DNA of 64,000 nucleotides from Hydrogenispora ethanolica (GTDB taxonomy: Bacteria; Bacillota; UBA4882; UBA8346): positions 1-64,000 of the forward strand of contig NZ_SLUN01000021.1 of NCBI RefSeq assembly GCF_004340685.1, written 5' to 3'. Under the pieces are notes generated by a model. It had not been told where the DNA came from, did not search any database, and saw only the letters and a program-made list of their open reading frames with translations. Made by a program: the position numbers and the translations under genes. This document shows, one piece after another, positions 41,516 to 50,069 of this stretch (positions are counted from its first letter, which is position 1; the number at the start of each line of letters is the position of its first letter).

Positions 41516-42598
41516 TTAATAAAGGCCAACAAATGCAGATTTTTTAAGTGTTTCAATAATTTCCTTTATAATATCATAATAATCTGAATGGTTATTCTGA
41601 GCCAAATATTCTTTTGCAATAACTTTAGCTCTTTCAAGATCTTTAAATTGTATATAATAGATACAAAGATAAAATGCATGTATTCTTATTTCTTCACTAA
41701 TAGTTTTATTAAAAGAAATTTTTTCAAGAAAAGTGGTTTTGTTAGGGCATATATCAATGATTGAGTGAACACATTGACCAAGTGTGCCTCTTTGAATTCC
41801 GTTTTCATCTATAGCGCTTAATAGTTTAGTTATCTCAGCTTCCCCAAATGAATCAGCCATTACTTCTTGCGCATAAGTCCGAGTGTTTTCATCGATAATA
41901 TTGTTTTTATACCAAAAAATGTCCCCATGCCCCGGAATATGACATAATGCAAATATTAACCTATTTAATACACTTTCATCTTTAATACATTTAAAACAAT
42001 TGATTAGATAAAACCAGGCAGCTTTGCGATTTCTATGATTATAAAACAGAGATATAATACCATCTTGACACTGATTTATATTTTTGATATCTGCAAAAAG
42101 TTCAAGAGATTTACCAAAATTATCTTCATCTTTATATTGGCGTTGGTATTTTAAGTAATAGTCCATAATTTCTGAAAAGGTTTCTTGTGAAAATAGATTG
42201 CTTTTTGAAATTTTTATAACATACGGGCCCTTATTTATTAATGCTGAATTAGATTTTAAATATTCGCTAATATCCACCCACACTGCATTATTATCTTGTG
42301 GATTGTAAACAATTCCGATTATAGGTAATATGTGATTTTTCCAATATTCAAAATGCTCTTTATCCGCCTTTAAACTATAGTAATCATTATGAATATTAGA
42401 ATTTCCTGCTTTTATTTGGACTCCAATACATAAGCTTGTAGTTTCTTCATTTTTAATGAACTCGATAATTGCATCATTGCCAACATCATTCTCAAGATCT
42501 ATTTCTTGAAAAATACAGTTGTATGAGTCAACAATACTCCTTACATAATTAACCCCTTTCCTAGCTGTTGATTTAGTAACTGGTCTCTTTGTTGTCAC
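41516..42598 (-). CDS. DUF4365 (PD-(D/E)xK nuclease-like) protein
   Basis: A 360-residue AT-rich protein. Residues about 10-125 resemble DUF4365: NDVGNDAIIEFI with D42, followed by LCIGVQIKAGNS with Q61-x-K63, the D ... QxK core of restriction-endonuclease-like folds; then YWKNHILPIIGIVYNP. Residues 150-360 are helical repeats (FYLCIYYIQFKDLERAKVIA) with no named domain. The GTG start has GGAGG 11 nt upstream. It lies downstream of the XRE gene on the same strand and convergent with the HEPN-like gene. DUF4365 occurs in defence islands; its substrate here is unknown. Confidence 0.7.
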   Translation of the reverse strand: MTTKRPVTKSTARKGVNYVRSIVDSYNCIFQEIDLENDVGNDAIIEFIKNEETTSLCIGVQIKAGNSNIHNDYYSLKADKEHFEYWKNHILPIIGIVYNPQDNNAVWVDISEYLKSNSALINKGPYVIKISKSNLFSQETFSEIMDYYLKYQRQYKDEDNFGKSLELFADIKNINQCQDGIISLFYNHRNRKAAWFYLINCFKCIKDESVLNRLIFALCHIPGHGDIFWYKNNIIDENTRTYAQEVMADSFGEAEITKLLSAIDENGIQRGTLGQCVHSIIDICPNKTTFLEKISFNKTISEEIRIHAFYLCIYYIQFKDLERAKVIAKEYLAQNNHSDYYDIIKEIIETLKKSAFVGLY

Positions 42599-42724
42599 GC
42601 CTTCTCTCCTCCAGTATACTTACTTGAATGCCACCAATGGCCATATTTCAATAAAATACCTTTAATTATATAAGAATAAACTTGGTAGTAGAGCTTTTGG
42701 ACTCAATTCAAATTTATTTTCCCA

Positions 42725-43066
42725 TCACTTCTTAAATTTCCTCCGAAACACCAACGCCTCAATCACATTTTTAACCGTCAATAAATCTTCCTCATTCAAA
42801 TCATTCAATTCGTTTAATAATTCCCGAAATTTTTTATCCCGCAGATTTACGCTAGATAAATCAATCTTCTCCTTGGATATTAAAAAGTCCGTCGAGACCT
42901 CAAAAGCTTCCGCCAGTTTATCCACTGTTTTTGAGGAAGGAACCATTCGACCCGCTTCGTATTTGCTGATATACTGTTGTCCAACACCGATTTTATGAGC
43001 CAGAAACTCTTGGCTCCACTTCCGTTCCATACGGAGTTTTTTTATTTTCGCTCCTATTTCAGACAA
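42725..43066 (-). CDS. XRE-family transcriptional regulator
   Basis: A 113-residue Cro/cI-type regulator. The HTH occupies residues 6-60 (IGAKIKKLRMERKWSQEFLA, then VGQQYISKYEAGRMVPSSKT). Residues 65-113 are a charged helical tail for dimerisation. AGGAGGA precedes the start. It is transcribed divergently from the SymE-like gene and in the same direction as DUF4365 (127 bp apart). AGTATA repeats in the divergent region are candidate binding sites. Confidence 0.88.
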   Translation of the reverse strand: MSEIGAKIKKLRMERKWSQEFLAHKIGVGQQYISKYEAGRMVPSSKTVDKLAEAFEVSTDFLISKEKIDLSSVNLRDKKFRELLNELNDLNEEDLLTVKNVIEALVFRRKFKK

Positions 43067-43098
43067 AATGAGTTCCTCCTAAAAAGTGGAAGATTTAC

Positions 43099-43148
43099 TT
43101 GACAGATTATTACAATAAGAGTATATTTAGAGTATAAAATTAAGTATA
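43099..43148 (+). promoter_or_regulatory. Promoter with AGTATA repeats (XRE/SymE-like intergenic)
   Basis: -35 TTGACA (43099-43104), 17-bp spacer, -10 TATATT (43122-43127). AGTATA occurs at 43120, 43131 and 43143, 11-12 bp apart over the -10 and start region, as expected for repression by the adjacent XRE protein. It points towards the SymE-like gene. Confidence 0.6.
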
Positions 43149-43300
43149 AATAACTAATGAAAAACTATTTATTAATACTCAATGATTGTTATCGCCATGA
43201 TTCGGAAAGGCCGTGTATTCCTCGGATAAATTCATAAGTAATTCTACAAATTCCCAAGGCTTTCCTCTTTCCATGGCCAAAGTTTGAGAGGAGAGAAGCA

Positions 43301-43750
43301 ATGAAAACCCGCCGCCGCCTCACCGTGGGTTCCATCCGCAAAAATCATCAAAAAGTCCCCTACATCCGGCTGACCGGTCATTGGTTAGCCCGTAACGGTT
43401 TTCAGATTGGCCGTTCGATTTTGGTCCGGGTCAGACCGGGCGGTATCAGCTTGGATCTCGATGCGCCGGCGGAAGAACCGCCGCAACCCATCGAAGGATT
43501 CCTCGTCATGCATCATCAAGGCCATTACGCCATTTGCAACCGGGAGCTGTTTTATGAATTGTGCCAGAATGATTGCGTGGCAGTCGAGCTAGAGAAGGAC
43601 GCTTGGGTGACGATGACGGTCATGCGGGACATGGAAGGGTATTATTTGAAGAGCAAAGAGATATCGTTTTATCCCAAGATGGTCTACGGGCGGTTGGTTC
43701 CGGCGGAAGAGGACGGAGCGGGGAGGGACGATCCCAGAGCCTCGCAGTAA
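43301..43750 (+). CDS. SymE-like (AbrB-fold) protein
   Basis: A 149-residue protein. Residues 4-52 (RRRLTVGSIRKNHQKVPYIR, LTGHWLARNGFQIGRSILVR) match the SymE toxin-domain pattern, an AbrB-like swapped-hairpin fold. Escherichia coli SymE is an SOS-induced toxin that condenses nucleoids and is controlled by an antisense RNA. Residues 60-149 are an additional, unrecognised domain. GAGAGGAGAGAAGC precedes the ATG. It is divergent from the XRE gene. GC is much higher than in the XRE/DUF4365/HEPN genes, so the cluster may be composite. No antisense RNA promoter was identified. Confidence 0.7.
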   Translation: MKTRRRLTVGSIRKNHQKVPYIRLTGHWLARNGFQIGRSILVRVRPGGISLDLDAPAEEPPQPIEGFLVMHHQGHYAICNRELFYELCQNDCVAVELEKDAWVTMTVMRDMEGYYLKSKEISFYPKMVYGRLVPAEEDGAGRDDPRASQ

Positions 43751-43894
43751 TCATTCAATCTATCCCGGCAAAACAAAAACGTGAAGCCCAATAATACGAT
43801 CAAGCGGGTCTGAAAGCGACCTCTCCCCACTACGAAAGCGAAGTATCAGCCATAGAAATTCGCAGGGTGAATCGGGAAGGTCGAAGCTTGGTCA

Positions 43895-44372
43895 CGGCTT
43901 TGTTCGTTTCAAAGTCGGTTCCTCCAATACCGTTTCAGAGAGCTCCCAACAAGGGCTTTCTTTCATAATCCGGTTGTTTTGGGGATAAGCGATCGCTTCG
44001 AGTCGTTCAGTGAGCCCATTTTGCGAATCAGGGCTCTCTTTGGGCGGCTGAAAGAGCTCATTCAGTCGCCGGGTAAGCTCTTTTTGTGGAAAAAGAGTTC
44101 TTTCAGTCGTTGAACAAGCTCTTTTTGTGAATAAACAAGCTCTTTTTGTGGATAAGCGAGCTCGCTCAGTCGTTCAGCGAGCTCTTTCTGTGGATAAGCG
44201 AGCTCATTTTGTGACTGAGCGAGCTCTTTTTCGGAAGAATGAGCTTGCTCAATCGTTCAGCAAGCTCATTTTGTGGATAAGCAAGCTCTTTTTGTGAATA
44301 AGTGAGCTATTTCTGTGGATAAACGGGATCGTTGAATGGGGTTAATGAATTTTGGCTGTGGATAAGTCGGGA
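43895..44372. repeat. 21-bp repeat array with DnaA-box motifs, locus 2
   Basis: An upstream module (TCACGGCTTTGTTCGTTTCA, then CCGTTTCAGAGAGCTCCCAA) is shared with 54474-54550. From about 44080, 21-bp units of type CTCTTTTTGTGGATAAGCGAG follow, less regular than in loci 1 and 3. Seven perfect TGTGNATAA sequences, all in one orientation, were counted, with several one-mismatch copies. It ends with the shared GGATAAACGG ... GGCTGTGGATAAGTCGGG tail. A tRNA-like T-arm sequence and a weak terminator (44521-44552) follow. Confidence 0.8.
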
Positions 44373-44831
44373 AGTTTTTGAGGCTCGGGCAAGGAGCGCC
44401 TGTAAACAAAGGAGAATCGCCGCATCCGGCAGCGGCGGAAAGGGCCATGCGGTTGATATTCATTTTGGCGTTCAAGCAGTCAGGGGTCCGGTTCCCGGCC
44501 GGTCCGCCCAAAAACAAAATGACTCGTCTCAAACGGACGGGTTTTTTATTTTTAGGAGAGCAATGGAGAAAGGGAAAGCGTGAATCGCAAGGGCCGGTCC
44601 GTCGGACGGTAGTGGCAAGTGATAGGATTAAACTCCATAATCCTGAATATTTCAATTCGATTGCAGAAAAATTACAAAAAAAAAGGATTATCGTAACCAA
44701 TCGCGAATAAGGTTTATTACAATACAGAACGGCGTTGCATGATAAGCAACGCATTGGCGGGTCAATGGATTTAAAGCGACATGATGGCGATTTGATACGC
44801 TTCGGAAACCGTTTTTTTTTGCAAAAACAAA
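44373..44831. other. Intergenic region after array 2
   Basis: TGTAAACAAAGG-N2-AATCGCCGCAT (44401-44425) recurs near 59935. CTCGTC/GACGGG followed by TTTTTT (44521-44552) may terminate transcription, and GCGTTGC/GCAACGC forms a small hairpin near 44735-44755. No credible gene. Confidence 0.4.
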
Positions 44832-44844
44832 GGAACGGTGTTCC
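44832..44844. promoter_or_regulatory. Putative IclR operator 1 (upstream of the first aldolase gene)
   Basis: GGAACGGTGTTCC is a palindrome of form GGAAC-N3-GTTCC. A nearly matching GGAACAGTGTCC lies at 44962-44973. The same form occurs before iclR (48053) and, as a half-match, before the second aldolase gene (48967). Confidence 0.6.
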
Positions 44845-44908
44845 TGTGTAAGGAACGGAATCTTCGAAGAAGAGTTCCGGAACAAAAAGCGCAATCACTG
44901 ACCCGGCT

Positions 44909-44994
44909 ATTGCCTTGGCTTTCCGGTAAAGCTCTTTCCTTCGGGCGGTTTATCGGGAACCGGAACAGTGTCCTGACCAAGGTGCTTTTTTAAC
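44909..44994 (+). promoter_or_regulatory. Structured leader ending in a terminator-like hairpin
   Basis: CCTTGG (near 44913) pairs with CCAAGG (near 44980) enclosing CCGGTAAA/TTTATCGG arms, and TTTTTT follows. It lies 225 bp before the aldolase gene. It could be an upstream terminator or an attenuating leader; no known riboswitch consensus was recognised. Confidence 0.35.
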
Positions 44995-45218
44995 TCAATT
45001 TACTGGCCCGAAGGATTACGGTGTTTCCCGATCCCCGCGTCTTTTATCCGGGAAGAAAGATGGCAGAAAACCATGTCGAAGGGAGGCGAAGTATTTAAAC
45101 ACCGGTATTCACGGTATTAGCCCCGGAGGAAGGAAACCGAATGGCATTGCCAACAGAGAAACAGCCAATTCTGGTGCCTTTGAGCAGGACAAAATACATA
45201 AAACGAGGAGAATTCCAA

Positions 45219-46136
45219 ATGTTTAATAAAGACAAGTACGGCAAAATCTTAGTCCCCATGGTAACCCCGTTTAAAGAAGACCAAAGCGTTGATTACGAAG
45301 CAGCGGCGAGTATTGCCCGGAAATTGGTCGATGATAAATTGGCGGATTCCATTGTTCTCTCCGGAACCACCGGCGAATTTTTTACCATGAGTTTTGATGA
45401 ACGGGTCAAGCTGTTCCGGACCATCAAAGCGGCAGTCGGAAACGAGATTCCTTTGATCGCGGGCACCGGTTGCGCCTCTACGATTGAGACCATCGCCTTA
45501 AGCAAGAAGGCGGAAGAACTTGGATATGAACTTGTCATGGTGGTTTCTCCTTACTATACCAAGCCCAATCAGGAACAATTGTACAACCATTATAAAAAAG
45601 TAGCGGAATCGATCAAAGTTGACATGCTGGTCTATAACATTCCTATTTTTACCGGAGTCAATGTGAATCCGGAGACGCTGGCCGAATTGGCGAAGATCAA
45701 AAATATCGTTGGTGTCAAAGAAGAGGCTGAACTGAATGCCAAACAAATTACGGCTTTTCTGAATGCCACTCCCGAAGATTTCATTATTTATAACGGTGAT
45801 GACACGATGGTGATTGAAGCTTATGCTCAAGGCGGCGCGGGGCGGATTGGCGGCGTGATCAGTGGCGCTTCCCATATCATGGGTCATCAGATTCGCGCCA
45901 TGATTGATGCTTTCCTTGCCGGAAAGGTTCAGGAAGTTGCCGATACACAGCGCAAATTAATGAAGTTTTACCGGATTATGGGGCAGAATGGGCGCACCAA
46001 TCCCGTGAGCCTGATCAAGGATGCGATGCGGTTGGTCGGTTATAACGCCGGTTATCCAAGATTGCCGTTGACCCCGGGTACCCCGCAAGAAATTGCGAAA
46101 ATTAAAGAAGTGATGAAAGAACTGCAAGTTCTATAA
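45219..46136 (+). CDS. DapA/N-acetylneuraminate-lyase family aldolase 1
   Basis: A 305-residue TIM-barrel class I aldolase. The substrate loop SGTTGEFFTMSFDERVKLF (residues about 50-68), the Tyr of LVYNIPIFTGVN (residue about 137) and the Schiff-base Lys of IVGVKEEAELN (residue about 165) are present. The family includes dihydrodipicolinate synthase, N-acetylneuraminate lyase and 2-keto-3-deoxy-sugar-acid aldolases. With the nearby kinase, IclR regulator and sugar ABC transporter, a sugar-acid aldolase or dehydratase is more likely than DapA. The ATG at 45219 follows GAGGAG. A paralogue is at 49121. Confidence 0.85.
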   Translation: MFNKDKYGKILVPMVTPFKEDQSVDYEAAASIARKLVDDKLADSIVLSGTTGEFFTMSFDERVKLFRTIKAAVGNEIPLIAGTGCASTIETIALSKKAEELGYELVMVVSPYYTKPNQEQLYNHYKKVAESIKVDMLVYNIPIFTGVNVNPETLAELAKIKNIVGVKEEAELNAKQITAFLNATPEDFIIYNGDDTMVIEAYAQGGAGRIGGVISGASHIMGHQIRAMIDAFLAGKVQEVADTQRKLMKFYRIMGQNGRTNPVSLIKDAMRLVGYNAGYPRLPLTPGTPQEIAKIKEVMKELQVL

Positions 46137-46164
46137 TTCGGGAACGATTTTTGGTGATGATAGG

Positions 46165-46198
46165 TCAAGCCGGTTCGGTGCTTGCCGAACCGGCTTGA
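46165..46198 (+). terminator. Perfect 14-bp stem hairpin
   Basis: TCAAGCCGGTTCGG and CCGAACCGGCTTGA with a 6-nt loop, followed by AAAATAG, between aldolase 1 and the kinase gene. Without a U-tract it may stabilise or process the transcript rather than terminate it. Confidence 0.5.
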
Positions 46199-46299
46199 AA
46201 ATAGAATATTCAATGACTTCTACTACAACGAAGGAAATTTAAAACTTTTGATCGAGCCGTCTAGGGTTGAAATATGCCATAAGCGTAAGGAGGAGTGCA

Positions 46300-47928
46300 A
46301 TGAGTGTACCGAATACCAAGTATGTGATTGGGCTCGATTACGGAACGGAGTCTTGCCGGGCCTTGTTGGTTGACGTAACAAATGGAGCGGAAATAGCGGC
46401 AGCGGTTTATCCATATCGCCACGGGGTAATTACCGGGGTGCTTCCCGAGACTGAAGTTGAGCTTAAGAAAGATTGGGCTTTGCAGGATCCCGCCGATTAT
46501 TTGGAGGGGTTTAAAACCGTAATTCCACAGCTGCTTCAAAAGGCGGAGATTTCTGGCGAAAGCGTCATCGGAATTGGAATTGATTTCACAGCCTGCACTG
46601 TGCTGCCGACTTTGGCGGACGGAACGCCGCTTTGTTTTTTGGAACGTTACCGGAAGAATCCTCATGCCTGGGTTAAGCTGTGGAAGCACCACGCGGCCCA
46701 ACCGGAAGCCGATCAAATCAACCAGTTGGCGATGGAGCGGCATGAGCCATTTTTAGCTTACTATGGCGGAAAGATCTCTTCGGAATGGGCGTTACCGAAA
46801 CTGCTCCAGATCTTCAACGAAGCTCCCGAGATTTACAAAGCTACTGCCAGGTTTATTGAGGCCGGCGATTGGATCGTTTGGCAAATGACAGGACAAGAAA
46901 GCCGTAATGCCTGTGCTGCCGGTTATAAAGGGTTATGGACTCACGAGAATGGCTATCCGGGGTCGGAGTTTCTCGCAGCCTTGAAACCGGGTTTTAAGGC
47001 TGCGATTACCGATACGATGCAGGGTCCGATCATTGCGCCGGGGCGCAAGGTTGGGACCTTAACGCGAAAAGTGGCCAAAGAGTTGGGCTTAACCACTGAA
47101 GTCGCCGTATCGGCGGCCACGATTGACGCGCATGCCGGCGTCCCCGGCTGCGGGGTCGGGAGCCCGGGCAAGATGGTAATGATCATGGGGACTTCCTCTT
47201 GCCAGATGGTGATGACGAAGCGAGCCCATTTTTTTAACGGCTTTGCCGGTATAGTTAAAGATGGGATTCTGCCGGGTTATTATGGTTATGAATACGGTCA
47301 ATCGGCGGTCGGGGATATTTTTGCCTGGTTTATCGAGAATGCCGTACCCTATCAATATTATCGGGAAGCGGAGTCCCGGGGTTTGGGGTTATATGCTTTG
47401 CTTGAAGAAAAGGCCGCCGGGTTGATGCCGGGAGAGAATGATTTAGTTGCGCTGGATTGGCAAAACGGCAATCGAAGTATATTGATGAATGCGAATTTGC
47501 GAGGGGTTGTAATCGGGTATTCCTTGCGGACAAAGCCGGAAGCGATTTACCGGGCTTTGATTGAGGCCACCGCTTTTGGTACCCGGAAGATTGTGGAGAC
47601 CCATGAAAACGGGGCGGAGCCCATTGACGAGTTTTTTGCCTGTGGCGGTTTAACGAAAAACCATATGTTAATGCAGATTTATGCCGATGTTTTGGGCAGG
47701 CCGGTCAAGATCGCGTCTTCGGCGCAGCCGGTTGCGTTAGGAGCAGCTATTTTTGGCGCTTTAGCAGCCGGGAACGCTGCCGGCGGTTATGATAATTCAA
47801 TGGAAGCAGTACAAAAAATGATTCAACCTGCGGCCCGGATCTTTACGCCGAACGAGAGGAATCACCATATCTACCAGAATGTTTATCAACACTATCTTAA
47901 GCTGCATGATTACTTTGGGGTTTTGTAA
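46300..47928 (+). CDS. FGGY carbohydrate kinase, ribulokinase-like
   Basis: A 542-residue FGGY kinase of the AraB type by length and sequence. The N-terminal phosphate loop is VIGLDYGTESCRALLVD (residues about 9-25). GIGIDFTACTVLPTLADGTP (residues about 93-112) and the catalytic-base region IDAHAGVPGCGVGSPGKMVM with MIMGTSSCQMV (residues about 270-305) follow; the C-terminal ATP site contains FFACGGLTKNHMLMQIYADV. AAGGAGGAGTGCA precedes the ATG. Neither araA nor araD is near, so the substrate may be another ketose or sugar acid. It lies between the aldolase and iclR. Confidence 0.9.
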   Translation: MSVPNTKYVIGLDYGTESCRALLVDVTNGAEIAAAVYPYRHGVITGVLPETEVELKKDWALQDPADYLEGFKTVIPQLLQKAEISGESVIGIGIDFTACTVLPTLADGTPLCFLERYRKNPHAWVKLWKHHAAQPEADQINQLAMERHEPFLAYYGGKISSEWALPKLLQIFNEAPEIYKATARFIEAGDWIVWQMTGQESRNACAAGYKGLWTHENGYPGSEFLAALKPGFKAAITDTMQGPIIAPGRKVGTLTRKVAKELGLTTEVAVSAATIDAHAGVPGCGVGSPGKMVMIMGTSSCQMVMTKRAHFFNGFAGIVKDGILPGYYGYEYGQSAVGDIFAWFIENAVPYQYYREAESRGLGLYALLEEKAAGLMPGENDLVALDWQNGNRSILMNANLRGVVIGYSLRTKPEAIYRALIEATAFGTRKIVETHENGAEPIDEFFACGGLTKNHMLMQIYADVLGRPVKIASSAQPVALGAAIFGALAAGNAAGGYDNSMEAVQKMIQPAARIFTPNERNHHIYQNVYQHYLKLHDYFGVL

Positions 47929-48052
47929 ATCCTCAGGGTGGAGAGAACGTCGGGCGGAAATACGAAATTCAAGTTTGTTTTGAAAAGTTAAAAAAAATTT
48001 CATTTCTCAGCAGGAAAAATGTAACTTGGCCGAGAAATTATTCATATAAAAA

Positions 48053-48065
48053 GGAACAACGTTCC
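48053..48065. promoter_or_regulatory. Putative IclR operator 2 (upstream of iclR)
   Basis: GGAACAACGTTCC, a perfect GGAAC-N3-GTTCC palindrome about 90 bp before the iclR start. Confidence 0.65.
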
Positions 48066-48152
48066 TTTATAAGGCACGATTGATTGCAACATCGGTAGTA
48101 AAACGTTATTTTAATTGTAAAAACAAATCTTAGAGTGGGGAAACGGCGAACG

Positions 48153-48923
48153 ATGGCGGCACAGAAGATAGAATCAGTTGCGAAAGCTTTAACAATCCTG
48201 ATGTTGTTCAAAATGAACAAGGATGAATGGGGAGTCTCCGAGATCGCCCGGGAACTCGACATGCAGAAAAGTACAGTCTTCAGGCTGCTAGCAACAATGC
48301 AGGATTACGGTTTTGTCCGGAAAGGTGACAATAACACGTATCGATTGGGATTGCGCGTCCTGGAGTTGGGCAGTATTGTTGCGAATACGTTCAACTTTCG
48401 CGATGTGACGGGAATTTATTTGCGCAGGGTATCTGAGCAGTGCGGCGAAACGGTTCATTTGGGGATCCTGGACGACTGTGAGGCGATGTCCATTGAAACT
48501 GTCGAAGCGCAAAATACTTTAAAGTCGACGATTGTGGTAGGCAAACGGACTCCGTTGTACTGCACGAGCGTGGGTAAAGCGATCCTCGCGTTTTTGCCGG
48601 AAGATGAACGCAATGCTATCATTCATAAAATCACTTTTCACAAGTTTACGGACAATACGATTACCGACGCGAATGCATTGATTGAGGAGCTGAATGTTAC
48701 CCGGGAGCGGGGCTATGCACTCGATAATAGTGAACATGAATTGGGAGTGCGGTGTGTGGCTGCTCCGATTTGGGATCATACCGGGCGAGTGCTGGCTTCA
48801 TTGAGTATCTCCGGGCCAAGCGTACGAATCACCGAGGACAGAATCCCGGAACTTTCCCAATTGGTTTTAAAGGCGACCCAAGAGATATCTCGGGAATTAG
48901 GCGCCCGCAGGGTTATTTCGTAG
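48153..48923 (+). CDS. IclR-family transcriptional regulator
   Basis: A 256-residue regulator with an N-terminal winged HTH (residues about 3-65: SVAKALTILMLFKMNKDEWG, then MQKSTVFRLLATMQDYGFVR) and a C-terminal GAF-like effector domain (residues 80-250, with PLYCTSVGKAILAFLPEDER and GYALDNSEHELGVRCVAAPI). The ATG at 48153 is preferred over the GTG 18 bp upstream. It probably senses a sugar acid or keto-deoxy intermediate and binds GGAAC-N3-GTTCC sites before aldolase 1, itself and aldolase 2. Confidence 0.92.
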   Translation: MAAQKIESVAKALTILMLFKMNKDEWGVSEIARELDMQKSTVFRLLATMQDYGFVRKGDNNTYRLGLRVLELGSIVANTFNFRDVTGIYLRRVSEQCGETVHLGILDDCEAMSIETVEAQNTLKSTIVVGKRTPLYCTSVGKAILAFLPEDERNAIIHKITFHKFTDNTITDANALIEELNVTRERGYALDNSEHELGVRCVAAPIWDHTGRVLASLSISGPSVRITEDRIPELSQLVLKATQEISRELGARRVIS

Positions 48924-48966
48924 GACTGCCCGCAGTTTCGGCTGCTTATTTTTTTAGTTAATTATT

Positions 48967-48992
48967 GGAACGTTGTTGCGCACAACGAAACG
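48967..48992. promoter_or_regulatory. Putative IclR operator 3 (upstream of aldolase 2)
   Basis: GGAACGTTGTTGC retains the left half-site and overlaps CGTTGT-N5-ACAACG, an inverted repeat. It is 154 bp upstream of the second aldolase gene. Confidence 0.5.
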
Positions 48993-49120
48993 CACAAATG
49001 TCGCCGGATCCTAAAAATGAAAAAGCTAGAGGAGGAGTGGAGCGATCACTGACAATTTAAGCGGCCTGAGATTGATTCCGGAATTCAATCGCTACTCAAA
49101 CATGTCAAAGGAGTGAACCA

Positions 49121-50029
49121 ATGAACAAGTTTGGACGAGTATTGATCCCTTATTTGACCCCGTTTGATGAAAATGAAGCAGTTAATTATCAAGCCTTCGC
49201 GGAACTAATCGATTATACCATCGCCCAAAATTACGTGGATACTGTAATCGTTTCCGGAACTACCGGCGAGTTCAACACCTTGAGTTTTGACGAACGAGTC
49301 AAATTGTTCGAAACCGCGGTGCGAGTGGTGAACAACCGGAAGCCGATTATTGCCGGGACCGGATGTGCTTCCACCAAGGAAACCATCGCGCTGACCCAAG
49401 CCGCCGCCCAAATTGGGATTGAGACATGCCTGGTGGTCGCTCCTTATTATTGCCGGCCCACTCAGGAAGCCGTCTATGAACATTACTATCGGGTCGCCGA
49501 AGCCGGCGGTGTGGATATTTTGTTATATAACATCCCGATCTTTACTGGAATCAATATGGAGCCGGAATTGGTCAAAAGGCTTGCGGCCCATGAGCGGATC
49601 ATCGGTATTAAAGATGAGGCTGGTCTAAACCCGGTACAGATCACGGATTTTTATTTGCAGACTGAAACGGTGGATCCTGATTTTATTTTGTACAATGGGG
49701 ACGATTTAATGTTAATGCCGACATTAGCGCAAGGTGCGGCGGGAATCGTCAGCGGAGGCTCGTTGCTGGTCGGCGATCAAGTGAGAAAGGTATTTGAGGC
49801 CTATCATGCGGGTAAAGTTGACGAATCATTGGCGATTTATCGCCGGTTATTTAAGCTTTTTAAAGCGTTTGGACTCGATGGCCGCCTCAATCCCATCCCG
49901 GGCCTGCGGGCTGCAGTAGAGATCGTTACCGGAATCAGGATTGGGAATGCCAGAGGTCCGCTGAATGGCCCCAATAAGGAAGAGCGGCAAGCCTTAATCT
50001 GCTTCTTGAAAGCGGAGGAATATATATAA
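49121..50029 (+). CDS. DapA/N-acetylneuraminate-lyase family aldolase 2
   Basis: A 302-residue paralogue of the 45219 aldolase, sharing the layout LIPYLTPFDENEAVNY, VSGTTGEFNTLSFDERVKLF, LLYNIPIFTGIN and Schiff-base Lys IIGIKDEAGLN (residue about 162). Two divergent family members in one regulon suggest sequential steps or two epimeric substrates. It is followed after 40 bp by the ABC permease genes and AAAGGAGTGAACCA precedes its start. The exact reaction cannot be assigned. Confidence 0.87.
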   Translation: MNKFGRVLIPYLTPFDENEAVNYQAFAELIDYTIAQNYVDTVIVSGTTGEFNTLSFDERVKLFETAVRVVNNRKPIIAGTGCASTKETIALTQAAAQIGIETCLVVAPYYCRPTQEAVYEHYYRVAEAGGVDILLYNIPIFTGINMEPELVKRLAAHERIIGIKDEAGLNPVQITDFYLQTETVDPDFILYNGDDLMLMPTLAQGAAGIVSGGSLLVGDQVRKVFEAYHAGKVDESLAIYRRLFKLFKAFGLDGRLNPIPGLRAAVEIVTGIRIGNARGPLNGPNKEERQALICFLKAEEYI

Positions 50030-50069
50030 ACAAGCCTTTCAAATGTTAAATACCAGGGTGGTGAGTAGT

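Noticed and set aside
44430-44511. tRNA gene ending GGTCCGCCCA, with the antisense peptide GNRTPDC typical of mis-called tRNA ORFs
   Set aside because: The T-arm (AGGGG/CCCGG) does not pair properly and no cloverleaf with a D-arm and anticodon loop could be built. It may be a degenerate tRNA relic, but evidence is insufficient.
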